Positions 1-6,137 of a stretch of DNA of 8,998 nt are shown here, piece by piece. Under the pieces are notes generated by a model, which had not been told where the DNA came from, searched no databases, and saw only the letters and a program-made list of their open reading frames with translations. Origin of the DNA: an uncultured Halioglobus sp. (GTDB taxonomy: Bacteria; Pseudomonadota; Gammaproteobacteria; Pseudomonadales; Halieaceae); contig CAJQQW010000405.1 in assembly GCA_905480565.1 (NCBI GenBank), forward strand, positions 1 to 8,998. The letters are read 5' to 3'. Both the position numbers and the translations under genes were made by a program. The number at the start of each line of letters is the position of its first letter. Position 1 is the first letter of the stretch.

Positions 1-588
1 GTGCCTGGAGGTGATGCTGGACGCGCCCGGCGTCATGGGTAGCCAGTTACCATCTTCTTTCACCGCGCTGACAATTATTTCATAGTTGCCATGCTCGTCT
101 GTTTTGAATTCGGTATCGTTTAGCGTAGAGCCTATGCCGTCACCGTTCGTGTCAGCGCCTAGCTCCACAGTGAAGCTGGTATAGGTGGCTCCAGCCAGAT
201 TGCCACTGATTCGGTAGCTATGCTGGTCATTAATCACCGCCGAGAAATAACGTGCATCCGGGTTATCGCCCAACATTTTCTTATGCTGGTTGATAAAGGG
301 AGTAAAGAATGGTCTCGATGGGTCTGCTTCCAGCCAGCATTGCAAACCATGCATCAGGACGTGCAGTAGCACACGCCGCGCTTCGGCGAAATCCTGTGGC
401 GTGCGCAGTTTCCACTCGGGGCTGGAGAAAGCCGCTTCCAGTTCGTTAATCGCTTTCTGTAGTTCTTTTAGCGCCGCCGCCGCCTCACTATCAGGGTTGT
501 CGGCCGCAATTGATTGCAAACTTGGTGCCAACAGCGAACTTACGAGGCCGCTCAACGCGGCACCTTTCAAAACATCTCGACGATCCAT
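1..588 (-). CDS. Tat-exported DUF1214-type protein, C-terminus missing (cut by window edge)
   Basis: The frame is open from an ATG at 588-586 to the window edge, giving 196 visible residues. The N-terminus is a good twin-arginine signal: MDRRDVLKG, then a mild hydrophobic stretch (about residues 10-22) and a possible cleavage site near SIAADN (residues 26-31). A helical, Ala/Glu-rich stretch follows (about 36-55). The part from about residue 110 (DARYFSAVINDQHSYRISGNL, then GATYTSFTVE) ends at TPGASSITSRH, which resembles the start of a DUF1214 domain as I remember it. Such proteins are usually much longer, so roughly half may be missing. The start is well supported by GAGGAG seven bases upstream of the ATG. 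The gene lies 37 bases after the NTF2-like gene and is probably co-transcribed with it. The function of DUF1214 proteins is unknown; a folded, possibly cofactor-bearing, periplasmic protein is an inference from the Tat signal. Confidence 0.8.
   Translation of the reverse strand, partial: MDRRDVLKGAALSGLVSSLLAPSLQSIAADNPDSEAAAALKELQKAINELEAAFSSPEWKLRTPQDFAEARRVLLHVLMHGLQCWLEADPSRPFFTPFINQHKKMLGDNPDARYFSAVINDQHSYRISGNLAGATYTSFTVELGADTNGDGIGSTLNDTEFKTDEHGNYEIIVSAVKEDGNWLPMTPGASSITSRH
515..530 (-). promoter_or_regulatory. Sigma-54 (-24/-12) promoter-like sequence inside the DUF1214 gene
   Basis: The minus strand reads TGGCACCAAGTTTGCA. This has the full TGGCAC element, a five-base spacer and TTGC, so all ten core consensus bases match; the base just after TGGCAC is C where a purine is usual. 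It would fire leftwards from about position 503, within codons for the signal-peptide end of the DUF1214 protein. Intragenic sigma-54 sites are known in bacteria, and PEP-CTERM systems are often sigma-54 controlled. By my own estimate a ten-base match is expected by chance in roughly 2% of windows this size. Confidence 0.3.
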
Positions 589-625
589 TGGGTTTCTCCT
601 CGCGCAAATTCCATAGAGATTTTAT

Positions 626-1042
626 TCACGTTTCGGGGCGTTGGCCACCGCAAAGTATATCGGTTACGCGCTCGGTATCCATATACTCTTTCAAGCGTAA
701 AAGTTTGTTGTCTTTGAATATAAATAAGAAATGATACTCGTTGGAATAAGTCTCGCCCGATATATGTTCGCCTTCGCTTGTAGCTTCAACTGCGGCTTTG
801 TGTTCGTCGACGACCAGGCCAGTGATTACAAATTTCAATCCATTTGGAAAGACATCAAATATGCCTCCGGCGCTTTCTGCGACTTGTTCGCGTGTATACG
901 TGCCGGATATGAGTGTGTTGCCCATGGTTTGCAGGCTACCCTCCTCATGGTAGCTGTTCACGATATGCTCTACGTCACCGCGATTCAATGCAGCAAAGAA
1001 GTTTTCTACGAATTGCTTGTTGCTGGCACTTAAATTACTCAT
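626..1042 (-). CDS. NTF2/SnoaL-like (ketosteroid isomerase-fold) small protein
   Basis: A 138-residue protein with the length and pattern of the NTF2-like/SnoaL superfamily. It has an N-terminal helix with FVENFFAALNRGDVEHIVNSY (about residues 11-31), a GTYTREQVAE segment where these proteins form the pocket, then alternating beta strands (FVITGLVVDEHKAAVEATSEG and YHFLFIFKDNKLLRLKEYMD), ending in DTERVTDIL, typical of the family's last strand and helix. No signal peptide is seen, so it is probably cytoplasmic. Members range from isomerases and cyclases to plain binding proteins, so no reaction can be assigned. The ATG at 1042-1040 has only a weak purine stretch (GGAA) upstream. It starts 30 bases after arfB stops and ends 37 bases before the DUF1214 gene, suggesting one transcript. 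Confidence 0.8.
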   Translation of the reverse strand: MSNLSASNKQFVENFFAALNRGDVEHIVNSYHEEGSLQTMGNTLISGTYTREQVAESAGGIFDVFPNGLKFVITGLVVDEHKAAVEATSEGEHISGETYSNEYHFLFIFKDNKLLRLKEYMDTERVTDILCGGQRPET

Positions 1043-1072
1043 GCGTTTATTCCGTCTGTGAGGGCAAGTTAT

Positions 1073-1489
1073 CTAGTAGTCTATCCTGCCGCGCTGTGTC
1101 TTTAGTTTTCCACGCCGGGTTTTCTTGTCCATCCTGCGTTGCTTGCTGCCGCGGGTGGGCTTTGTTGGTCTCCGACGTTTCTCTACTTTAACAGTATCCC
1201 TGATAAGCTCTGCCAGGCGCGCAAGCGCATCCGCCCTGTTTTTTTCCTGGCTCCGGTAGCGCTGTGCTTTGATCACAATCTGCCCGTCTGCATTGAGGCG
1301 CTGATCACTCAACTCCAACAACTTTTGCTTACATCGTTCTGGTAAGGAAGATGACTGCACGTCAAAGCGTAGGTGAATCGCTGTAGATACTTTGTTGACG
1401 TTCTGGCCGCCGGCTCCCTGGGCGCGAATAGCGCGAAATTGAATTTCTTCGTCGGGAATGCTGATATAATTCAAGATTTCCAGGCCCAT
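1073..1489 (-). CDS. arfB: Alternative ribosome-rescue factor / peptidyl-tRNA hydrolase ArfB (YaeJ)
   Basis: A 138-residue protein, close to the 140 residues of E. coli ArfB. It has the class I release-factor hallmark GGQ at residues 27-29 within AIRAQGAGGQNVNKVSTAIH, followed by the conserved RFD...SSLPE and VIKAQRYRSQEKNRADAL segments. The C-terminus (about 108-136) is very basic (RRPTKPTRGSKQRRMDK and KTRRGKLKTQRG). In the family this tail enters the empty mRNA channel of a stalled ribosome while GGQ hydrolyses the peptidyl-tRNA. There is no codon-recognition domain, which separates it from RF1/RF2. No strong Shine-Dalgarno sequence is seen before the ATG at 1489-1487. It is probably the first gene of a group with the NTF2-like and DUF1214 genes, which have no obvious functional link to it. 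Confidence 0.95.
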   Translation of the reverse strand: MGLEILNYISIPDEEIQFRAIRAQGAGGQNVNKVSTAIHLRFDVQSSSLPERCKQKLLELSDQRLNADGQIVIKAQRYRSQEKNRADALARLAELIRDTVKVEKRRRPTKPTRGSKQRRMDKKTRRGKLKTQRGRIDY

Positions 1490-1534
1490 GCGATGAACTA
1501 CCGGGGAGAGATTGATTGAGAGAATAAGTGGTGG

Positions 1535-1568
1535 AGTATAACCCAGTAGACGCGCAAATAATGCGTCT
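1535..1568 (-). promoter_or_regulatory. Possible arfB promoter -10 and adjoining hairpin
   Basis: The 128-base gap between the GGDEF-EAL stop and the arfB start holds a TATACT (-10-like, 1540-1535 on the minus strand, five of six consensus bases) but no convincing -35 at the right distance. Just upstream is a 6-bp inverted repeat AGACGC/GCGTCT (1548-1553 and 1563-1568) with a nine-base loop. No T-tract follows the hairpin on the minus strand, so it is a poor terminator for the gene before; it may instead be an operator or have no role. Confidence 0.25.
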
Positions 1569-1617
1569 TAATCAAAGCCAAAGCAGGACTGCACAGGCGA
1601 GTGTTGAGCATTGGAAC

Positions 1618-3987
1618 TCACAATGCATGGCCGTTGCCAATTTTCTCAATCTGAGGCTTGAATGCGCCCGGCGCCAGTAAGTTTTTGAACTCATCGAAGG
1701 GCACTGGCTTGCTGAACAAGTATCCCTGAATTACGCTCGCACCATGGTTTCTCAAAAAATGATACTGCTCATGTGTTTCGACGCCCTCGGCGACGAGCTT
1801 TAGCCCCATGCTTCTGGCCATGGCGATAATCGCGATCGCGAGATTGGCGTCGTTCTCACTCTTGTCTATTTCAATAACGAAACTTCTATCAATCTTCAAC
1901 TCATCCAGAGGTAGCCTGCTGAGATAGCTCAGAGAGGAGTAGCCGGTACCGAAATCATCCATGGAGAGTTCTACCCCCATTTTTTTCAGCGTGGACAGGG
2001 CGCTAATCGTAGCTGCGGTGTCATCCATCATAATGCCCTCGGTGAGTTCGAGCTGGAGTCGCCGGGGATGCAGCCCTGTCCTGGCCAGTACATCCGAGAC
2101 TTTATCGACAAAGGAGGTGTTAAACTGCAGCGCAGAAACATTGACGGAGACCTGTGGGAGATTGATGTTCAGGGCTTGTAATTCCACCATCTGCCGGCAG
2201 GCTTGTTCCAGACCCCACTGTCCAAGCTCCACGATCAGGCCTATTTCCTCTGCCAGTGGGATGAACTTGAACGGCGCTACCATGCCTAGCTTTGGGTGAT
2301 CCCAGCGCATTAGGGCCTCGGCCCCCGAGACTTCCCCGGTTAAGGTATCTACCTGAGGCTGGTAATGCAGTAATAACTCGCCGTTTTCAATGGCCCGGCG
2401 TAGTTCGGTTTCCATTTCAAGGCGATCAGCACTTGCCGCGTCCATACTTTTTTCATAAAACAAGTATTTGTTTTTTCCAGATGTTTTGCAGTGGTACATT
2501 GCCTTGTCGGCAGCCTTCATTAGTTCTTCCACTGTCTCTGCATGATCAGGCGCGATGGCAATTCCAATACTTGGGGTGACCACCAGATCATGCCCGTCGA
2601 TAGTCATGGGTTGGCTCAATGTCTCTATGATGCGCAGGGCAACTATGCCCGCTGACTCTGCCCGGTCAAGTCTGTTTAGCACGACGGTGAATTCATCGCC
2701 ACCCAGTCGTGAGATCCTGATGCTTGATTCCGAGTCCGCGTAGTACGCCAGCAGATCGCTTTCTCTTATGCAGAGAGAGAGACGCGCGGAAACTTCGCGG
2801 AGCAACAGATCTCCGGCGCTATGTCCCAGTGAGTCGTTTATGCGTTTGAAATTATCCAGATCAAGGAACAGAAGAGATAGCATCTCCTCGTTCCTTTTAG
2901 CCAATTTAAGTAGCACATCCAGTTTTTCGATAAATAACCGACGATTGGGTAGGTCGGTGAGACTGTCGTAATAGGCCAGGTGACGAAGCCTGTCCTTGGT
3001 CTCAGTGACTTCTTTCACGGCCCGATTAAGTTCCTCGTTACGCTTGGACAATTGCGAGGTGCGTTCTTCTACTTTCATACTGAGCAGCTGGTGATCGACA
3101 TCCATGCGCGTCTTATAGTGATGCAGTCCGCCGACCATACGGTTTAGCACCGAGACGATCTCTTTGAACTCGCCGCTGTTCTCGACACCCTCGTATTTCA
3201 CTGCGTGCCCAGCGGCAATGTCGTCTGCCATACGCTTTACGATAGAAAAAGGCGCCGTGATACGGCGTGTAATATAGCGGCTGACAATGGCGCAGATAAG
3301 GATGAAGAGCGCGGCTATCGCCAGCACTGTTGCGCTACTGGGAAGGAGCTGACGCATCAATTGTGCACGGCTTAAACCGAGATGGACATAGCCAATAACG
3401 TGCAGGCTACCCGCGCTATCTGAGTTGATCAGTGTTTTGCTGAATTCTGCTTCGTTGACGGTGGCAGCAGCAGGATTTATGGCAGACATAATGGGTATCG
3501 TGAGATCCCAGATTTTATCGATGCCTGAAATCATCCACCATTGAGAAAGGCTGCCATAGGACTGCTGATTCGTTGATAAGCCAATCTCGGCGACGGGCAG
3601 GGTACCGCGCATCGATTCCAGGCTTGGTGGGTCGGTTTCAGCTATCGTCCCGGGGTAGAGCTGGCTCAATGTCCTGCCGCGACCATCGATCACCCGGGCG
3701 AAGCTCAGGTATGGTCGATCGTTTACGAGCTTGGACAGCGCGGAGCGCAGCATAGACCGGTCCCTGTAATAGACACCCAGTTGCAACTGGGGCAGGCTCT
3801 GTGCTCGCTCGGCAGTGTTGGAAAGTGCAAGATCTCGGGAAAGCGAGTACTCCCGGTGCAGTGTATTGGCTGACAGCAGCACAGCCGCAGCGATAGCGAC
3901 GGAAAGAACGAGGGAATTAATTTTGCCTGCCACTGTCATATATGCGTCCCTGCCGCTCAACGACGGCGTGGCCGCGACTTTTGTCAT
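1618..3987 (-). CDS. Membrane-bound GGDEF-EAL c-di-GMP signalling protein with HAMP domain
   Basis: A 789-residue protein. In order: TM1 (about 23-41), a periplasmic sensor region of about 170 residues that I cannot assign to a named domain, TM2 (about 217-236), HAMP (about 238-290), a likely coiled-coil linker (about 300-335), GGDEF (about 338-510) and EAL (about 523-775). The cyclase signature GGDEF is intact at 429-433. An RxxD (RESD, 408-411) is present but 17 residues from GGDEF rather than the usual five. The EAL domain keeps EAL (557-559), N616, ELTE (647-650), DDFGTGYSSL (677-686), K698 in LKIDRSF, the AEGVE motif (733-737) and Q754 in QGYLF, so phosphodiesterase activity looks possible. 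Net activity cannot be told from sequence. It follows the EPS sugar-transferase region on the same strand, so control of polysaccharide or attachment is a reasonable inference. Start uncertain: ATG 3987 has GGGAG upstream, but ATG at 3939 has a better placed AGGGA. Confidence 0.95.
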   Translation of the reverse strand: MTKVAATPSLSGRDAYMTVAGKINSLVLSVAIAAAVLLSANTLHREYSLSRDLALSNTAERAQSLPQLQLGVYYRDRSMLRSALSKLVNDRPYLSFARVIDGRGRTLSQLYPGTIAETDPPSLESMRGTLPVAEIGLSTNQQSYGSLSQWWMISGIDKIWDLTIPIMSAINPAAATVNEAEFSKTLINSDSAGSLHVIGYVHLGLSRAQLMRQLLPSSATVLAIAALFILICAIVSRYITRRITAPFSIVKRMADDIAAGHAVKYEGVENSGEFKEIVSVLNRMVGGLHHYKTRMDVDHQLLSMKVEERTSQLSKRNEELNRAVKEVTETKDRLRHLAYYDSLTDLPNRRLFIEKLDVLLKLAKRNEEMLSLLFLDLDNFKRINDSLGHSAGDLLLREVSARLSLCIRESDLLAYYADSESSIRISRLGGDEFTVVLNRLDRAESAGIVALRIIETLSQPMTIDGHDLVVTPSIGIAIAPDHAETVEELMKAADKAMYHCKTSGKNKYLFYEKSMDAASADRLEMETELRRAIENGELLLHYQPQVDTLTGEVSGAEALMRWDHPKLGMVAPFKFIPLAEEIGLIVELGQWGLEQACRQMVELQALNINLPQVSVNVSALQFNTSFVDKVSDVLARTGLHPRRLQLELTEGIMMDDTAATISALSTLKKMGVELSMDDFGTGYSSLSYLSRLPLDELKIDRSFVIEIDKSENDANLAIAIIAMARSMGLKLVAEGVETHEQYHFLRNHGASVIQGYLFSKPVPFDEFKNLLAPGAFKPQIEKIGNGHAL

Positions 3988-4131
3988 CGACCGAGGCTCC
4001 CGTTGACAGCGAATGTTGATCGCTCCAACGACTGTAATGCAGTTCGTTTTTTACACTAACGGTTTTTCGCTGAAAAACAACTAGTTACGTGAAAAGTAGC
4101 GAGATTGGATCGGGGGGGGTGTAGCTATCCG
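3988..4131 (-). promoter_or_regulatory. Intergenic region upstream of the GGDEF-EAL gene with AT-rich hairpin and G8 tract
   Basis: This 144-base gap separates the 90-residue membrane protein from the GGDEF-EAL gene. It contains a perfect 7-bp inverted repeat GTTTTTC/GAAAAAC with a three-base loop (4062-4078), an adjoining 8-bp palindrome AACTAGTT (4079-4086), and an uninterrupted run of eight G on the plus strand (4112-4119) just after the stop of the upstream gene. A -35-like TTGTTT on the minus strand overlaps the hairpin, but the matching -10 is weak. No classic terminator is seen. It is plausibly the promoter and operator region of the c-di-GMP gene, though this is inferred from position. 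Confidence 0.35.
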
Positions 4132-4404
4132 TCACGCTGCCGCAAGACGGCGGTCAGGTATGACGCGGCGGTCGTTTGGAATCAGAATGCCATTGACGGT
4201 GAGTGGGAAGGTTACTTGCCTGCCATTGCGACGATCGGTCGGATTTCTTTCCACCCGTGAGCGACGATTTGTAGCCTGAGACTTGCTGAGAAACGGGGTT
4301 TGATCATCGGAGACGTAGTTTCTCGCTGCCACGATAAAAACGTAGGTAGAGACAAGGATTGCCATGAATCCCAGGGTGCCCATGATGATCAGCAGCACAT
4401 CCAT
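4132..4404 (-). CDS. Small single-pass membrane protein with DRR-rich cytoplasmic tail, family unknown
   Basis: A 90-residue protein I cannot name. One hydrophobic helix (about residues 3-26) is followed by ARNYVSDD and a strongly basic tail. The tail has NRRSRVER (46-53), TDRRNGRQ (56-63), then VTFPLTVNGILIPNDRR (64-80) and PDRR (83-86): four Arg-Arg pairs, three preceded by Asp. The positive charge after the helix predicts N-out, C-in. From memory, other gammaproteobacterial small proteins end in a similar hydrophobic segment followed by DRR..DRR, but I cannot verify this. The ATG at 4404-4402 is preceded by AGGGGG about 11 bases upstream, a rather long spacing. It lies between the sugar transferase (176 bases upstream) and the GGDEF-EAL gene, all one strand. 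A role in EPS assembly or signalling is inferred from context only. That it is a real gene is likely but not certain: it has a coherent TM plus tail and a separate leader. Confidence 0.65.
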   Translation of the reverse strand: MDVLLIIMGTLGFMAILVSTYVFIVAARNYVSDDQTPFLSKSQATNRRSRVERNPTDRRNGRQVTFPLTVNGILIPNDRRVIPDRRLAAA

Positions 4405-4580
4405 TATTATTGTAGCCCCCTAATCCCTTTACCGTCGGTGTGTACTGATAATAGGCAAATATTATGCCGATTCCGCTAACGGGCGCGACCCGTGGGTCAA
4501 CGACATGGAGTGGGGCGTATGGTAGCTCGGGGAAGAGGGTGTCACAAGTGAGAAGTGTATAAAATCCTGACACAAATGGG
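4405..4580 (-). promoter_or_regulatory. Leader region of the 90-residue membrane protein with overlapping hairpins
   Basis: This gap is long for two genes of one operon. It contains two mutually exclusive short hairpins sharing bases: ACGGG/CCCGT with a five-base loop (4479-4493) and GACCC/GGGTC with a two-base loop (4487-4498). A CATAAT -10-like element lies at 4466-4461 on the minus strand without a clear -35. A 6-bp inverted repeat GTGTCA/TGACAC (4539-4544 and 4568-4573) lies near the sugar-transferase stop. The region could hold a separate promoter or an RNA switch; neither is proven. Confidence 0.25.
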
Positions 4581-4584
4581 TCAG
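4562..4584 (-). terminator. Possible weak terminator after the sugar transferase gene
   Basis: On the minus strand CTGAC (4584-4580) pairs with GTCAG (4571-4567) around an eight-base loop, and GATTTTAT follows. The 5-bp stem and four-T tract are below the usual strength, and the stem overlaps the TGA stop at 4583-4581. If active it would cause partial termination before the 90-residue gene. Confidence 0.2.
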
Positions 4585-5993
4585 CGCGCGCCCTTACCGA
4601 ATACGACCACCTCAACGGTGCTAAGTGCGACCATTAAGTCTAGAAAAAGGCTCTGATTTTTTACATAGTACAGGTCGAACTGCAGTTTCTGGCGAGCGTC
4701 TTCTTCGGAAGCGCCGTAGGGATAACATAACTGGGCCCACCCCGTGATGCCAGGCTTCACCGCGTGACGCGAATTGTAGTAGGGAATTTGTTCGGCCAGT
4801 TGCTGGACAAACTCGGGTCTTTCCGGGCGTGGGCCTATGAACGACATTTCACCAGAGAGCACGTTAAATACCTGAGGCAGTTCATCGATGCGGGTGCGCC
4901 GAATGAAAGCCCCTACTCTCGTGATGCGGCTATCGTTTACGGTTGCCCAGCGCGCTTTGCCATCGCCCTCGGCATCTACCCGCATGCTGCGAAACTTCAT
5001 CACTTTGAAGGCTTTACCACCGAGGCCGATCCGCTCTTGACTGAAAAATATGGGAGATTGGAATCCATCCTCAAGCCAGATTGCAATGGTTGTTGCCAGC
5101 ATGAGGGGCCAGGTGGCCCCGAGTAAGCCAAGGCTTGCGCATATATCAAACGTGCGTTTGGTGAGGCTGGTCGACACATTGCTGCGCAGATCTTCGGTCA
5201 GCGTCATCCAGCCGGGGGTGGCGAAATCCACCAGGATTTTGCCTGCTTCCCGTTCAAAAAAATTGACTAAATTGAGTACTTTGACGCCTTGCAGTCGGCA
5301 TTTGAAGAACTCATCGGTGGGCGCCTGATCCCGCTGATTATCCAGTGCCACGACGATCTGGTCTATTTCGGTCTGCTGGGCGTACTCCGCGAGAGGCTGA
5401 CGTAGATTGATGATGCGCTCGTTGGTGACCTTGGGTTCCTCGCCCTCTACTCGAACGAACCCAACGATAGTGAAGCCCTGGCGATCGGATTTGCGGCGCA
5501 TGGAACTGCTGATGGTGGAGGCCGCAGCGCCGGAGCCATAAACCAGCACGCGATTTTTAAACTGATCGAGGTCTGTCACGTTGCTAAACGTCAGCCGCGT
5601 GACCAGATTGGCGCTGAAAGCAACTAAAACGGTGTAGAGCAGCACCTCCTCCCACATTGCAGCATCGGGTAAAAAAATAAAGACGCTATACACCACCACG
5701 CTGGCAACCAGAAAGCCGCCAAGTGAGCGCAGGAGCACGCCGGCGCGGCCTTCTCGCATGCGGGGTTCGTAAAGGCCCATAGCGAATAGGCAGACCGCGG
5801 TCGCCACGCTGAAGGTCATGGCACGGCCGGGAATCAGCGGCAGGTAAGTATAAAAACTAGCCTGTTCTGCCTCGATCATGCAGTAAATATAGGTCCCCGC
5901 GTAGACCGACAGGATAAACAGCAACATATCGGCCAAGACCAGCCAATAGAAGGAAGTATGCACATGATGGTTGAAAACCCTGACCGTTGCCAT
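4581..5993 (-). CDS. Polyprenyl-phosphate sugar transferase starting EPS synthesis, PEP-CTERM/XrtA-associated type
   Basis: A 470-residue integral membrane protein of the WcaJ/WbaP class, moving a sugar-1-phosphate from a UDP-sugar to undecaprenyl phosphate as the first step of exopolysaccharide repeat-unit assembly. The N-terminal half has about four membrane segments (roughly 15-38, 58-74, 90-108, 114-134), then a Rossmann-like domain beginning RVLVYGSGAAAS (148-159). The catalytic part starts at KRTFDI (279-284), with a hydrophobic segment to about 307, KFRSMRVDAEG (333-343), RIDELPQVFNVLSG (368-381; the DE pair 370-371 is the expected catalytic pair) and GPRPERPEF (387-395). The YPYGASEEDARQKLQFDLYY segment (424-443) is typical of the PEP-CTERM/exosortase-associated subfamily (TIGR03013 type). 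The ATG at 5993-5991 has AGGA six bases upstream. The decarboxylase and ligase upstream fit the same locus. Sugar specificity cannot be read from sequence. Confidence 0.93.
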   Translation of the reverse strand: MATVRVFNHHVHTSFYWLVLADMLLFILSVYAGTYIYCMIEAEQASFYTYLPLIPGRAMTFSVATAVCLFAMGLYEPRMREGRAGVLLRSLGGFLVASVVVYSVFIFLPDAAMWEEVLLYTVLVAFSANLVTRLTFSNVTDLDQFKNRVLVYGSGAAASTISSSMRRKSDRQGFTIVGFVRVEGEEPKVTNERIINLRQPLAEYAQQTEIDQIVVALDNQRDQAPTDEFFKCRLQGVKVLNLVNFFEREAGKILVDFATPGWMTLTEDLRSNVSTSLTKRTFDICASLGLLGATWPLMLATTIAIWLEDGFQSPIFFSQERIGLGGKAFKVMKFRSMRVDAEGDGKARWATVNDSRITRVGAFIRRTRIDELPQVFNVLSGEMSFIGPRPERPEFVQQLAEQIPYYNSRHAVKPGITGWAQLCYPYGASEEDARQKLQFDLYYVKNQSLFLDLMVALSTVEVVVFGKGAR

Positions 5994-6007
5994 ATCTGGT
6001 CCTGAAT

Positions 6008-6043
6008 TCCTCCAGTCGCATACTGTGTCCCGAGGTCCTCCAG
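6008..6043 (-). promoter_or_regulatory. Duplicated CTGGAGGA motif with an upstream out-of-frame ATG
   Basis: Two identical copies of CTGGAGGA (6043-6036 and 6015-6008 on the minus strand) precede the sugar-transferase ATG. Both contain GGAGG, a full ribosome-binding motif. The first is followed by an ATG at 6021-6019 that opens a different frame running into the sugar-transferase gene; the second lies a long 15 bases from the true ATG, which has a better placed AGGA. The upstream start could reduce initiation at the real one; this is inference. Confidence 0.3.
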
Positions 6044-6077
6044 CTACAGAGAGGCCGAGTAGACAAGTATGGCTTTT

Positions 6078-6114
6078 TTTATAGTGTTCCCGGCCAGTAA
6101 TAAATGAGGCCGGG
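6078..6114 (-). promoter_or_regulatory. Possible sugar-transferase promoter with an inverted repeat over the -35 region
   Basis: A perfect 7-bp inverted repeat CCCGGCC/GGCCGGG (6089-6095 and 6108-6114) with a 12-base spacer ends five bases before TATAAA on the minus strand (6083-6078), a -10-like element. The -35 at the standard spacing is poor (CATTTA), as in promoters that need an activator. What follows the repeat on the minus strand is A-rich, not T-rich, so it is not a terminator. A transcription start near 6070 would give a leader of roughly 75 bases. Confidence 0.3.
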
Positions 6115-6137
6115 GCGCTATTTAACGACTATGCACA

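Noticed and set aside
1023..1038. Plus-strand TGGCAC-N5-TTAC, resembling a sigma-54 promoter
   Set aside because: The -12 element has TTAC instead of TTGC, and it points away from any plus-strand gene.
4304..4615. 103-codon minus-strand open frame spanning the end of the sugar transferase and the start of the DRR protein
   Set aside because: It overlaps two better supported genes in another frame and has no recognisable pattern.
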